From assembly GCA_021044545.1 (NCBI GenBank), contig CP087990.1, forward strand, positions 1,922,001-1,986,000: a stretch of 64,000 nt of DNA, written 5' to 3'. The position numbers were made by a program, and so were the translations under genes. This DNA is from Comamonadaceae bacterium M7527 (lineage in GTDB: Bacteria > Pseudomonadota > Gammaproteobacteria > Burkholderiales > Burkholderiaceae_C). This document shows positions 44,444-53,112 of this stretch, piece by piece. Within the stretch, counting starts at the first letter, position 1. Each line of letters opens with the position of its first letter. The notes under the pieces were generated by a model. It did no database searches and was not told the DNA's origin. It worked only from the letters and a program-made list of their open reading frames with translations.

Positions 44444-44764
44444 ATGAACAAGATCCGCAAAGGTGACGAAGTCATCGTCATTGCTGGCCGCGACAAGGGT
44501 AAGCGCGGCACGGTTGCTGTGCGCGCTGAAAACGAGCGTTTGGTCGTTGAAGGTGTCAACCTCGTCAAGAAGCACGTTAAGCCAAACCCAATGAAGGGTG
44601 TGACTGGCGGCATTATCGAAAAATCAATGTCATTGCATCAGTCCAACGTAGCGATTTTCAACGCTGCGACTGGCAAAGCTGATCGTGTTGGCATCAAGCA
44701 GTTGGACGACGGCACGAAAGTGCGCGTTTACAAGTCCAGCGGCGAAGAAATCAAGGTGGCCTAA
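44444..44764 (+). CDS. rplX: 50S ribosomal protein uL24
   Basis: A 106-residue protein with a KOW motif at the start (MNKIRKGDEVIVIAGRDKGK), then GVNLVKKHVKPNP. It is an early assembly protein of the 50S subunit. It follows rplN by 14 bases and is 2 bases from rplE. Confidence 0.98.
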   Translation: MNKIRKGDEVIVIAGRDKGKRGTVAVRAENERLVVEGVNLVKKHVKPNPMKGVTGGIIEKSMSLHQSNVAIFNAATGKADRVGIKQLDDGTKVRVYKSSGEEIKVA

Positions 44765-44766
44765 TC

Positions 44767-45306
44767 ATGTCGCGTTTCCTGCAGCAATTCCGCGAAAAAA
44801 TTTCGCCCGCTCTGATGGAGCAGTTTGGCTACAAGTCACCCATGGAGGTGCCACGCATCACCAAAATCACCCTGAACATGGGTGTGGGTGAGGCGGTTGC
44901 CGACAAAAAGGTAATGGACCACGCAGTGTCCGACCTGACCAAGATCGCCGGCCAAAAGCCAGTGGTTACCAAGGCTAAAAAGCCAATCGCTGGTTTCAAA
45001 ATCCGCGAGTTGCAGCCCATTGGTTGCATGGTGACTTTGCGCGGCGAGAAGATGTACGAATTCCTCGACCGCTTCGTATCCGTGTCATTGCCACGTGTGC
45101 GTGACTTCCGCGGTATCAACGGCCGCTCTTTCGATGGTCGTGGCAACTACAACATCGGCGTCAAAGAGCAAATTATTTTCCCTGAAATTGAGTACGACAA
45201 AGTTGACGCTTTGCGCGGTCTCAACATCAGCATTACGACAACGGCCAAGACAGATGCAGAAGCCAAGGCGCTTTTGACTGGTTTCCGTTTTCCGTTCAAG
45301 AACTGA
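44767..45306 (+). CDS. rplE: 50S ribosomal protein uL5
   Basis: A 179-residue 5S-rRNA-binding protein. Blocks: ITLNMGVGEAVADKKVM, GQKPVVTKAKKPIAGFKIRE, RDFRGINGRSFDGRGNYNIG and a C-terminal TGFRFPF. It is nearly contiguous with rplX (stop, two bases, ATG), so it depends on translation of rplX. Confidence 0.98.
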   Translation: MSRFLQQFREKISPALMEQFGYKSPMEVPRITKITLNMGVGEAVADKKVMDHAVSDLTKIAGQKPVVTKAKKPIAGFKIRELQPIGCMVTLRGEKMYEFLDRFVSVSLPRVRDFRGINGRSFDGRGNYNIGVKEQIIFPEIEYDKVDALRGLNISITTTAKTDAEAKALLTGFRFPFKN

Positions 45307-45314
45307 GGTGACGC

Positions 45315-45620
45315 GTGGCTAAACAAGCACTACTCCAACGTGAACTCAAGCGCGACATGCTTGCGCAAAAGTTTGCCAAGAAATACGCAGAACTCAAAGC
45401 TGTGGCCAACAACGCCAAGCTTTCAGATGAAGAGCGCGATGCAGCGCGTCTGGGTTTGCAAAAGTTGCCCCGCAACGCAAACCCAACGCGTCAACGCAAT
45501 CGCTGTGGCATCACGGGACGCCCCCGCGGTACCTTCCGTCAATTCGGTCTTGCCCGCGCAAAAGTGCGTGAGCTGGCCTTTGAAGGCAACATCCCTGGCG
45601 TGACCAAGGCTAGCTGGTAA
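45315..45620 (+). CDS. rpsN: 30S ribosomal protein uS14, zinc-free form
   Basis: A 101-residue S14 starting GTG, with C-terminal RNRCGITGRPRGTFRQFGLA and GNIPGVTKASW. The long form without a CxxC zinc ribbon is the usual one in proteobacteria. It lies between rplE and rpsH. Confidence 0.98.
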   Translation: MAKQALLQRELKRDMLAQKFAKKYAELKAVANNAKLSDEERDAARLGLQKLPRNANPTRQRNRCGITGRPRGTFRQFGLARAKVRELAFEGNIPGVTKASW

Positions 45621-45637
45621 GCCGCAGGAGAACCGAT

Positions 45638-46033
45638 ATGAGTATGAGTGATCCTATCGCCGACATGTTGACCCGCATTCGCAACGCCCAAATGGTTGAA
45701 AAAACCAATGTGGCAATGCCTGCATCCAAAGTCAAAGTCGCGATTGCCCAAGTCTTGTCAGACGAAGGCTACATCGACAGTTTTAAAGTGAACGACAACG
45801 CTGGCAAGTCAGAGTTGGTTGTGACCTTGAAGTACCACGCTGGCTCTCCAGTGATTGAGCGCATTGAGCGCGTCTCTCGCCCAGGTTTGCGTGTGTACCG
45901 TGGCTCCAAGTCCATCCCGCAAGTGATGAACGGCTTGGGTGTGGCTATCGTGACAACACCCAAGGGTGTCATGACCGATCGCAAGGCGCGCGCCGAAGGC
46001 GTGGGCGGCGAAGTGTTGTGCTACGTCGCATAA
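45638..46033 (+). CDS. rpsH: 30S ribosomal protein uS8
   Basis: A 131-residue protein. DPIADMLTRIRNAQMVEK at the start and GVMTDRKARAEGVGGEVLCYV at the end are diagnostic. In E. coli S8 represses the spc operon by binding mRNA at rplE; I could not verify a matching site here. An AGGAG site lies before the ATG at 45638; a second ATG six bases on is possible. Confidence 0.98.
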   Translation: MSMSDPIADMLTRIRNAQMVEKTNVAMPASKVKVAIAQVLSDEGYIDSFKVNDNAGKSELVVTLKYHAGSPVIERIERVSRPGLRVYRGSKSIPQVMNGLGVAIVTTPKGVMTDRKARAEGVGGEVLCYVA

Positions 46034-46056
46034 CAGTTCACACCAAGGAGTAACAC

Positions 46057-46590
46057 ATGTCGCGAGTCGCAAAAATGCCTGTTGCCATCCCACAAGGTGT
46101 GGATGTTGCTATCAGCGCTGACCGCATTACGGTCAAAGGCACACTGGGTGCGCTTGAGCAAAAGCTCAACGCCTTGGTGACTATCGAGAATAAAGACGGT
46201 CAGATGACGTTTGCCCCAGTGGATGAATCTGCTGCGGCCAATGCAATGTCCGGCACCATGCGCCAGTTGGTTAACAACATGGTTACTGGTGTGAGCAAAG
46301 GCTTCGAGAAGAAGCTCACCCTGATTGGTGTGGGTTTTCGTGCTGCAGCCTCTGGTTCAAAGCTGAATTTGCAGGTTGGATTTTCGCACCCAGTCGATTT
46401 CGTGATGCCAGAGGGTATCAAGGTTGAGACGCCAGCGCCAACCGAGATTTTGATTAAGGGCGCTGATCGTCAGCGCGTTGGTCAGATCGCTGCTGAGGTG
46501 CGTGCTACGCGCCCACCCGAGCCTTACAAGGGCAAGGGCATCCGTTACTCGGATGAGCGCGTCGTGATCAAAGAGACCAAGAAGAAATAA
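46057..46590 (+). CDS. rplF: 50S ribosomal protein uL6
   Basis: A 177-residue protein with two related domains. MSRVAKMPVAIPQGVDVAI opens it; FSHPVDFVMPEGIKVETP and RPPEPYKGKGIRYSDERV are the L6 signatures. It lies near the factor-binding site of the 50S subunit. Confidence 0.98.
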   Translation: MSRVAKMPVAIPQGVDVAISADRITVKGTLGALEQKLNALVTIENKDGQMTFAPVDESAAANAMSGTMRQLVNNMVTGVSKGFEKKLTLIGVGFRAAASGSKLNLQVGFSHPVDFVMPEGIKVETPAPTEILIKGADRQRVGQIAAEVRATRPPEPYKGKGIRYSDERVVIKETKKK

Positions 46591-46601
46591 GGACCAAGAC
46601 C

Positions 46602-46967
46602 ATGTTGACCAAAAAGGAACAGCGTGTACGTCGTGCAGGTCAAACCCGCGTGCGTATTGCCAAGCAAGGCGCAGCCCGCTTGTCGGTCCATCGCACCAAC
46701 TTGCACATTTACGCCAGCGTAATCTCTGGCTGTGGCACCAAAGTGTTGGCCTCTGCATCAACTGCAGAAGCCGAAATTCGCAGCCAAATCGGCGGCGCAG
46801 GCAAAGGCGGCAACGTTGCTGCTGCAGACATCATCGGCAAGCGTATTGCTGAGCGTGCAAAAGCAGCTGGCGTTGAACAAGTTGCATTCGATCGTTCAGG
46901 CTTTGCCTACCACGGTCGCGTGAAAGCTTTGGCCGAAGCGGCCCGCGAAGCTGGCTTGCAGTTCTGA
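46602..46967 (+). CDS. rplR: 50S ribosomal protein uL18
   Basis: A 121-residue 5S-rRNA-binding protein. RLSVHRTNLHIYASVIS near residue 25 and the C-terminal AFDRSGFAYHGRVKALAEAA followed by REAGLQF are typical. Order rplF-rplR-rpsE is the standard one. Confidence 0.98.
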   Translation: MLTKKEQRVRRAGQTRVRIAKQGAARLSVHRTNLHIYASVISGCGTKVLASASTAEAEIRSQIGGAGKGGNVAAADIIGKRIAERAKAAGVEQVAFDRSGFAYHGRVKALAEAAREAGLQF

Positions 46968-46985
46968 TCAGGACGGGAATACAAA

Positions 46986-47504
46986 ATGGCAAAATTTACA
47001 GCAGCAGCTAAAAAAGACGCCCCGGAAGACGGACTGCGCGAAAAAATGATCGCGATCAACCGCGTGACCAAGGTGGTCAAGGGTGGTCGTATCCTGGGTT
47101 TCGCAGCCCTGTCAGTGGTGGGTGATGGCGACGGCAAAGTGGGCATGGGCAAAGGCAAAGCACGTGAAGTGCCAGTGTCAGTGCAAAAGTCCATGGACGA
47201 AGCGCGTCGCAACCTGGTGAAGGCGCCGTTGAAAGACGGCACAGTGCACCACGCTGTATACGGCTCACATGGCGCAGCCAAAGTGATGTTGCTGCCCGCC
47301 TCAAAAGGTACTGGCATTATTGCTGGTGGCCCAATGCGTGCGGTGTTTGAAGTGGTTGGCGTCACCGATGTGGTTGCCAAGAGCCATGGTTCAAGCAATC
47401 CATACAACTTGGTACGCGCCACCATCAACGCACTCAAAAACCTGTCGACTCCTTCATCAGTAGCTGCCAAGCGTGGCAAGTCTGTTGAAGAGATCTTCAA
47501 CTAA
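46986..47504 (+). CDS. rpsE: 30S ribosomal protein uS5
   Basis: A 172-residue protein. LREKMIAINRVTKVVKGGRI, FAALSVVGDGDGKVGMGKGK and the block RAVFEVVGVTDVVAKSHGSS are the S5 signature regions. It acts in decoding fidelity and in mRNA unwinding at the entry channel. Confidence 0.98.
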   Translation: MAKFTAAAKKDAPEDGLREKMIAINRVTKVVKGGRILGFAALSVVGDGDGKVGMGKGKAREVPVSVQKSMDEARRNLVKAPLKDGTVHHAVYGSHGAAKVMLLPASKGTGIIAGGPMRAVFEVVGVTDVVAKSHGSSNPYNLVRATINALKNLSTPSSVAAKRGKSVEEIFN

Positions 47505-47513
47505 GGACTTGGC

Positions 47514-47696
47514 ATGAGCACCGATAAAAAAGTGACCGTTCAGCTGGTTCGCAGCCCAATCGGCTGTAAAGCTGACCACCGCGACACCGTTCGTGGTTTG
47601 GGTCTGCGCAAAGTAAACAGCACACGCGAGTTGGAAGACACGCCTGCTGTGCGCGGCATGATCAATAAAATCAGCTACCTGGTCAAGGTTCTGTAA
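47514..47696 (+). CDS. rpmD: 50S ribosomal protein uL30
   Basis: A 60-residue protein: VTVQLVRSPIGCKADHRDTV, then RGLGLRKVNSTRELEDTPAV and a final YLVKVL. Length and order between rpsE and rplO are normal. Confidence 0.97.
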   Translation: MSTDKKVTVQLVRSPIGCKADHRDTVRGLGLRKVNSTRELEDTPAVRGMINKISYLVKVL

Positions 47697-47708
47697 GTGG
47701 AGTCCGTC

Positions 47709-48146
47709 ATGGAACTAAACACAATTAACGCAGGCGTTGGCGCCAAGCATGCCAAACGCCGTGTAGGTCGCGGCATTGGCTCAGGCTTGGGCAAAACCGC
47801 TGGCCGTGGACACAAAGGCCAAAAGTCACGTACTGGTGGTTTTCACCGCGTGGGTTTTGAAGGCGGTCAAATGCCTATGCATCGCCGCTTGCCAAAGCGC
47901 GGCTTTAAGTCACGCTTGTTGGCGATCAACGGCGAAATCAGCCTGTCTGACTTGTCAGCCCTGGAAGCGGCTGAAGTTGACTTGTTGGTGTTAAAGGCTG
48001 CTGGTCTGGTTGGTGAGTTGGTTCGCAAGGTAAAAGTTGTGAAAACTGGCGACATCACCCGCGCTGTAACACTTAAAAACATCAACGCCACGGCTGGTGC
48101 CAAGGCTGCGATTGAAGCTGCCGGTGGCAGTGTGCAAGCGTCTTAA
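47709..48146 (+). CDS. rplO: 50S ribosomal protein uL15
   Basis: A 145-residue protein starting MELNTINAGVGAKHAKRRVG, with the Gly-rich GRGIGSGLGKTAGRGHKGQK block that threads into 23S rRNA, and GFEGGQMPMHRRLPKRGF. A GTG four codons upstream is in frame but the ATG matches the family start. Confidence 0.97.
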   Translation: MELNTINAGVGAKHAKRRVGRGIGSGLGKTAGRGHKGQKSRTGGFHRVGFEGGQMPMHRRLPKRGFKSRLLAINGEISLSDLSALEAAEVDLLVLKAAGLVGELVRKVKVVKTGDITRAVTLKNINATAGAKAAIEAAGGSVQAS

Positions 48147-48171
48147 GTTAAAGCAAGGTTAGGCTGAAGCT

Positions 48172-49491
48172 GTGGCAACAACTCCCGCATTGAACAACAA
48201 AAGCGCAGGCATGGGCGACTTGCGTCGCCGCTTGGTGTTTTTGTTACTGGCACTGGTGGTGTACCGTATAGGTGCGCACATTCCGGTGCCGGGCATTGAT
48301 CCGGTTCAGTTGCAGCAGTTGTTCAAGGGTCAAAGCGGTGGCATATTGAGTTTGTTCAATATGTTTTCTGGCGGTGCGTTATCACGTTTCAGCGTGTTTG
48401 CGCTGGGCATCATGCCCTACATTTCGGCATCCATCATCATGCAATTGATGACTTACGTGGTGCCCACGTTTGAGCAGATGAAGAAAGAGGGCGAAGCTGG
48501 TCGTCGCAAGATTACCCAGTTCACCCGCTACGGCACCCTGGGTTTGGCCTTGTTCCAATCCTTCGGTATTGCCTTGGCACTTGAGGGTACGGCTGGCTTG
48601 GTGTTGTCGCCTGGTTTTGGCTTTCGCGTTGCAACCGTCGTAAGCCTGACAGCCGGCACCTTGTTCCTGATGTGGCTTGGCGAGCAAATCACTGAGCGCG
48701 GTTTGGGTAATGGTATTTCTATTCTGATCTTCGGCGGTATCGCCGCGGGTTTGCCCAGTGCCTTGGGTGGCTTTGGTTCACTCATCAGCAGCGGCTCAAT
48801 GAGTCCCATTGTTGCGATCTTGATTGTGGCTGTGGTGTTGGCAGTGACTTACCTGGTGGTGTTCATCGAGCGCGGCCAACGTAAAATTTTGGTGAATTAC
48901 GCCAGGCGTCAAGTCGGCAACCGTGTGTACGGTGGTCAAAGCTCACACCTGCCGCTCAAGCTCAACATGGCGGGTGTTATCCCCCCCATTTTCGCCAGCA
49001 GTATTATTTTGTTGCCAGCCACCGTGGTGAGCTGGTTTGCAACCGGCGACTCCATGTTGTGGTTGCGCGATATTTCAGGCGCCCTGGCACCTGGACAACC
49101 TGTTTATGTAGCGTTTTACGCCGCAGCGATTATTTTCTTCTGCTTCTTCTACACGGCCTTGGTATTCAACAGCCGTGAGACTGCAGACAACTTGAAGAAG
49201 AGCGGTGGCTTCGTGCCAGGTATTCGCCCAGGCGATCAGACCGCCCGCTACATTGACAAGATTTTGCTGCGTTTGACCATGGTTGGCGCCATCTACATCA
49301 CATTCGTGTGCTTGTTGCCAGAGTTTTTGATTTTGAAATACAACGTGCCTTTTTACTTCGGTGGAACGTCTCTGTTGATCATTGTGGTAGTGACCATGGA
49401 CTTTATGTCACAGGTGCAAAACTACATGATGAGTCAGCAATACGACTCACTGCTTAAGAAAGCCAATTTCAAAGGATCCATGGGCGTTTAA
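48172..49491 (+). CDS. secY: Preprotein translocase subunit SecY
   Basis: A 439-residue inner-membrane channel protein with ten helices. It starts GTG. Blocks: RLVFLLLALVVYRIGAHIPV, the plug region GGALSRFSVFALGIMPYISA, VYGGQSSHLPLKLNMAGVIP, FNSRETADNLKKSGGFVPGI and, near the end, TMDFMSQVQNYMMSQQYDSL. It is the core of the Sec export channel. It sits in the ribosomal operon between rplO and rpmJ. Confidence 0.98.
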   Translation: MATTPALNNKSAGMGDLRRRLVFLLLALVVYRIGAHIPVPGIDPVQLQQLFKGQSGGILSLFNMFSGGALSRFSVFALGIMPYISASIIMQLMTYVVPTFEQMKKEGEAGRRKITQFTRYGTLGLALFQSFGIALALEGTAGLVLSPGFGFRVATVVSLTAGTLFLMWLGEQITERGLGNGISILIFGGIAAGLPSALGGFGSLISSGSMSPIVAILIVAVVLAVTYLVVFIERGQRKILVNYARRQVGNRVYGGQSSHLPLKLNMAGVIPPIFASSIILLPATVVSWFATGDSMLWLRDISGALAPGQPVYVAFYAAAIIFFCFFYTALVFNSRETADNLKKSGGFVPGIRPGDQTARYIDKILLRLTMVGAIYITFVCLLPEFLILKYNVPFYFGGTSLLIIVVVTMDFMSQVQNYMMSQQYDSLLKKANFKGSMGV

Positions 49492-49568
49492 GCAACTTGT
49501 GTTGCCACCCATACAGATTGTTAGCCCATTGAGTGTCAAGCGGGCATGCCTTTTACTAGGAGAGAGAA

Positions 49569-49682
49569 ATGAGAGTTTCGGCTTCGGTCAAGAAATTGTG
49601 CCGCAACTGTAAAATTATTCGCCGCCACGGTGTTGTGCGCGTGATCTGTACAGATCCCCGCCACAAGCAGCGCCAAGGCTGA
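49569..49682 (+). CDS. rpmJ: 50S ribosomal protein bL36
   Basis: A 37-residue protein (MRVSASVKKLCRNCKIIRRH and on to a final HKQRQG). Cys11, Cys14, Cys27 and His32 form the zinc ribbon. The 77 bases between secY and this gene contain no infA, which sits here in many related genomes. AGGAGAGAG precedes the ATG. Confidence 0.97.
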   Translation: MRVSASVKKLCRNCKIIRRHGVVRVICTDPRHKQRQG

Positions 49683-49702
49683 TAGACGTTTAGAGGAACA
49701 CC

Positions 49703-50068
49703 ATGGCACGTATTGCAGGTATTAACATTCCGCCACACAAGCACGCTGAAATCGGCTTGACGGCAATCTTTGGCATTGGCCGCACTCGTGCGCGTCAACT
49801 GTGCGAGGCATGCGCCATCGCATACAATAAGAAGATCAAAGACTTGGACGACAGCGATGTCGAGAAGTTGCGCGAAGAAGTCGGCAAGATCACCATCGAA
49901 GGTGATTTGCGCCGTGAAGTCACCATGAACATCAAGCGTTTGATGGACATTGGTTGCTACCGAGGCTTTCGTCACCGCCGTGGACTGCCAATGCGCGGTC
50001 AGCGCACGCAGACCAACGCACGCACTCGCAAGGGTCCGCGCAAGGCTGCTCAGTCGCTCAAGAAATAA
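49703..50068 (+). CDS. rpsM: 30S ribosomal protein uS13
   Basis: A 121-residue protein with MARIAGINIPPHKHAEIGLT, then FGIGRTRARQLCEA and a basic C-terminus (RTQTNARTRKGPRKAAQSLK). It contacts the P-site tRNA and 50S. It opens the alpha part of the operon, 20 bases after rpmJ. Confidence 0.98.
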   Translation: MARIAGINIPPHKHAEIGLTAIFGIGRTRARQLCEACAIAYNKKIKDLDDSDVEKLREEVGKITIEGDLRREVTMNIKRLMDIGCYRGFRHRRGLPMRGQRTQTNARTRKGPRKAAQSLKK

Positions 50069-50085
50069 AACGGAACTGAAATATT

Positions 50086-50490
50086 ATGGCTAAGCAACAG
50101 AACAGCGGCGCAGCAGCTCGTGTGCGCAAGAAAGTCCGCAAGAATATTGCCGACGGTATTGCACACGTTCACGCGTCGTTCAACAACACCATCATCACCA
50201 TTACAGACCGTCAAGGCAATGCTTTGTCCTGGGCGTCTTCTGGTGGCCAAGGCTTTAAGGGCTCACGCAAGTCCACACCATTTGCAGCGCAAGTTGCATC
50301 TGAAGTGGCAGGTCGCGCAGCCATTGAGCAAGGTATTAAAAATCTCGACGTTGAAATCAAGGGCCCAGGTCCTGGTCGCGAATCATCAGTGCGTGCATTG
50401 GGCGCACTGGGTATTCGTATCAACTCGATCGCAGATGTGACGCCAGTACCGCACAACGGCTGTCGTCCACAAAAGCGTCGTCGTATCTAA
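50086..50490 (+). CDS. rpsK: 30S ribosomal protein uS11
   Basis: A 134-residue protein: GIAHVHASFNNTIITITDRQ, GFKGSRKSTPFAAQVASE and a C-terminus DVTPVPHNGCRPQKRRRI. It is part of the 30S platform. A terminator-like hairpin follows before rpsD. Confidence 0.98.
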   Translation: MAKQQNSGAAARVRKKVRKNIADGIAHVHASFNNTIITITDRQGNALSWASSGGQGFKGSRKSTPFAAQVASEVAGRAAIEQGIKNLDVEIKGPGPGRESSVRALGALGIRINSIADVTPVPHNGCRPQKRRRI

Positions 50491-50524
50491 TCACTTGATT
50501 AGCTGCTGACACGCTCTCCCCAAG

Positions 50525-50555
50525 AGGTGCTTCCGTTGAAGCACCTTTTCGTTTT
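50525..50555 (+). terminator. Terminator-like hairpin between rpsK and rpsD
   Basis: AGGTGCTTC-CGTT-GAAGCACCT forms a perfect 9-bp stem with a 4-base loop, followed by TTTCGTTTT. It is a credible Rho-independent terminator or attenuator inside the operon, in a 149-base gap that is unusually long for this gene cluster. Partial read-through or a new promoter is needed to express rpsD, rpoA and rplQ. Confidence 0.7.
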
Positions 50556-50581
50556 GAAGCCCACCGCTTGCAGCATATTGT
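50554..50581 (+). promoter_or_regulatory. Candidate internal promoter for rpsD-rpoA-rplQ
   Basis: TTGAAG (50554-50559) and TATTGT (50576-50581), 16 bases apart, lie directly after the terminator-like hairpin and 59 bases before rpsD. Each box matches the sigma-70 consensus at four of six positions, so the call is tentative. Confidence 0.3.
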
Positions 50582-50639
50582 TGTGAGCTCCTGCTAAGAC
50601 GTTCAATACGATTGGCAGCAGACAACCAAAGGACAATCC

Positions 50640-51263
50640 GTGGCACGTTACCTCGGCCCAAAGGCCAAACTATCCCGCCGTGAAGGCACCGACTTGTTGA
50701 CCAAGAGCGCTCGCCGTTCTTTGAGTGACAAGGTCAAATTCGACTCCAAGCCAGGTCAACACGGCCGCACATCTGGTCAGCGCACCTCTGACTACGGCTT
50801 GCAGTTGCGCGAAAAGCAAAAAGTTAAACGCATGTACGGCGTATTGGAGCGTCAGTTCCGCCGCTACTTTGCCGAAGCCGACCGTCGTCGTGGCAACACC
50901 GGTGCCAACTTGCTGACATTGCTGGAGTGCCGTCTGGACAACGTGGTATTTCGCATGGGCTTTGCCTCTACACGCGCGGAAGCCCGTCAGTTGGTGTCAC
51001 ACAAGGCTATGACCGTCAACGGTCAGTCTGTGAACATCCCTTCCTACCTGGTCAAGGCGTCAGACGTTGTTGCTGTACGCGAGAAGTCTAAGAAGCAAGG
51101 CCGCATTTTGGAGGCCTTAGAGCTGGCCAAATCAGCTGGTTTCCCAGCTTGGGTCGATGTTGCTGCCGACAAGCTAGAAGGCGTGTTCAAGAAGTCACCA
51201 GATCGCGACGAGTTCGCCGGTGACGTGAACGAATCGCTGATTGTCGAATTGTACTCACGCTAA
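50640..51263 (+). CDS. rpsD: 30S ribosomal protein uS4
   Basis: A 207-residue protein starting GTG. MARYLGPKAKLSRREGTDLL, QLREKQKVKRMYGVLERQF and the S4 RNA-binding block starting LECRLDNVVFRMGFASTRAE, plus NESLIVELYSR at the end, are diagnostic. S4 nucleates 30S assembly and in E. coli represses the alpha operon. It is followed by a hairpin and rpoA. Confidence 0.98.
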   Translation: MARYLGPKAKLSRREGTDLLTKSARRSLSDKVKFDSKPGQHGRTSGQRTSDYGLQLREKQKVKRMYGVLERQFRRYFAEADRRRGNTGANLLTLLECRLDNVVFRMGFASTRAEARQLVSHKAMTVNGQSVNIPSYLVKASDVVAVREKSKKQGRILEALELAKSAGFPAWVDVAADKLEGVFKKSPDRDEFAGDVNESLIVELYSR

Positions 51264-51281
51264 TTCTCGAGTTTCTAAGCC

Positions 51282-51312
51282 CCCGCACAACGCACGCATA
51301 CGTTTGTGCGGG
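51282..51312 (+). promoter_or_regulatory. Hairpin between rpsD and rpoA
   Basis: CCCGCACAA (51282-51290) pairs with TTGTGCGGG (51304-51312) over 9 bp with a 13-base loop. No T-run follows, so it is not a simple terminator; it may be an RNA-processing, stabilising or protein-binding structure in the mRNA. Confidence 0.5.
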
Positions 51313-51366
51313 ATCACTTCGTCGGCCTTATCGGTGTAACGAGCCGAGGGTATTGAAGGAAGTTTC

Positions 51367-52359
51367 ATGCTAAATCAATTGCTAAAGCCAAAGTCTATTC
51401 AAGTTGAGGCACAAGGCCACAACCGTGCCAAGGTTACCTTGGAGCCCTTTGAGCGTGGCTATGGTCACACTCTGGGCAACGCTTTGCGCCGTATCTTGTT
51501 GTCGTCCATGGTTGGCCATGCGCCTACCGAAGTCACCATCGCTGGCGTGGTACACGAGTACTCCACCATTGATGGCGTGCAAGAAGACGTCGTCAACTTG
51601 TTGTTGAACCTCAAAGGTATCGTGTTCAAGCTGGAAAGCCGCGACGAAGTGACCCTAAGCCTGCGTAAAGACGGCGAAGGTCTTGTGACGGCCGCTGACA
51701 TCCAAACACCACACGATGTCACCATCATCAACCCAGACCACGTCATTGCGACATTGGGCGCTGGCGCCAAGTTGGACATGCAGATCAAGGTTGAAAAGGG
51801 TCGCGGTTACGTGCCCGGTTCAATGCGCCGTTTGGACGATCAGTTGCGTTCCATTGGTCGCATTGTGTTGGACGCTTCTTTCTCGCCTATCAGCCGTGTG
51901 AGCTACACCGTGGAAAGCGCGCGTGTTGAACAGCGTACCGACCTGGACAAGCTGGTTATCGAGATCGAGACCAATGGTGCTATTGCGCCTGAAGACGCTG
52001 TACGTGCATCAGCCAAGATTCTGGTTGACCAGTTGGCCTCTTTTGCTCAGCTTGAGGGCGGCGTTGCCGGCTCTGAGTCTGGCATGGGCGGTGGCGATGC
52101 TGGTGGGTCTTCTTTCGATCCTATTTTGTTGCGTCCCGTGGACGAGCTCGAACTCACAGTACGCTCTGCAAACTGCTTGAAGGCCGAGAACATCTACTAC
52201 ATTGGCGACTTGATTCAGCGTACTGAAAACGAGTTGCTCAAGACGCCAAACCTGGGTCGCAAGTCGCTAAACGAAATCAAGGAAGTGTTGATGTCGCGCG
52301 GCTTGAACCTCGGTGCCAAGCTGGACAACTGGCCACCAGCTGGTTTGGACAAGCACTAA
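51367..52359 (+). CDS. rpoA: DNA-directed RNA polymerase subunit alpha
   Basis: A 330-residue subunit. The N-terminal assembly domain includes FERGYGHTLGNALRRILLSS. The C-terminal promoter-contacting domain begins around DELELTVRSANCLKAENIYY and includes LGRKSLNEIKEVLMSRGLNL. The linker has a Gly-rich MGGGDAGG stretch. Confidence 0.98.
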   Translation: MLNQLLKPKSIQVEAQGHNRAKVTLEPFERGYGHTLGNALRRILLSSMVGHAPTEVTIAGVVHEYSTIDGVQEDVVNLLLNLKGIVFKLESRDEVTLSLRKDGEGLVTAADIQTPHDVTIINPDHVIATLGAGAKLDMQIKVEKGRGYVPGSMRRLDDQLRSIGRIVLDASFSPISRVSYTVESARVEQRTDLDKLVIEIETNGAIAPEDAVRASAKILVDQLASFAQLEGGVAGSESGMGGGDAGGSSFDPILLRPVDELELTVRSANCLKAENIYYIGDLIQRTENELLKTPNLGRKSLNEIKEVLMSRGLNLGAKLDNWPPAGLDKH

Positions 52360-52467
52360 GCATTTGAATCATCACCGCTTGCTAGGCGGGGGCTAGTCCC
52401 AAGCCATGGCAGGCCCCTCCATCAGTACCTGATACGGCTGGTGGCATAACACGCAAAGGAAAATAAC

Positions 52468-52860
52468 ATGCGTCACGGACACGGACTACGTAAACTTAAC
52501 CGCACCAGCAGCCACCGTTTGGCTATGTTGCGCAACATGATGAACTCGCTGCTTACGCACGAGACCATCAAGACCACACTGCCAAAAGCCAAGGAATTGC
52601 GCCGCGTGGTAGAACCCATGATCACGTTGGCCAAGAAGCCCACTGTGGCCAACCGTCGCTTGGCGTTTGACCGCTTGCGTGACCGTGATGTGGTCGTCAA
52701 GCTGTTCAACGACTTGGGCCCGCGCTTTGCCGCACGTCCAGGTGGTTACACACGCATTTTGAAAATGGGTTTCCGCGACGGTGACAATGCCCCAATGGCA
52801 TTGGTGCAGTTGGTTGACCAAGCTGATGACGCTTCACAAGAAGACAGCGCAGCTGAATAA
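52468..52860 (+). CDS. rplQ: 50S ribosomal protein bL17
   Basis: A 130-residue protein: MRHGHGLRKLNRTSSHRLAM, LRNMMNSLLTHETIKTTLPK and GGYTRILKMGFRDGDNAPMA. An acidic tail (DDASQEDSAAE) closes it. It is the last protein gene of the operon; tRNA-fMet follows 53 bases later. Confidence 0.98.
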   Translation: MRHGHGLRKLNRTSSHRLAMLRNMMNSLLTHETIKTTLPKAKELRRVVEPMITLAKKPTVANRRLAFDRLRDRDVVVKLFNDLGPRFAARPGGYTRILKMGFRDGDNAPMALVQLVDQADDASQEDSAAE

Positions 52861-52913
52861 ATATTGAAAAACGTGGGTTGGCGCGGCAAATCGTGCTAAA
52901 CTACAAAGCTTGT

Positions 52914-52990
<77 letters not shown>

Positions 52991-52995
52991 CTTTT

Positions 52996-53030
52996 AAAAC
53001 CCAAACATGGCAACATGTTTGGGTTTTTTT
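52996..53030 (+). terminator. Rho-independent terminator after tRNA-fMet
   Basis: CCCAAACATG-GCAA-CATGTTTGGG forms a perfect 10-bp stem, extended by A/T pairs, and is followed by seven T. It ends the ribosomal operon and tRNA transcripts. Confidence 0.93.
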
Positions 53031-53112
53031 ACGTCTGTCAATGGGTCGGGTGGTTCATTTGCGGAGCCGGTGTGGCTTATTCCAAGCGGCGACTAGTGGG
53101 TAGTCGGTACCA

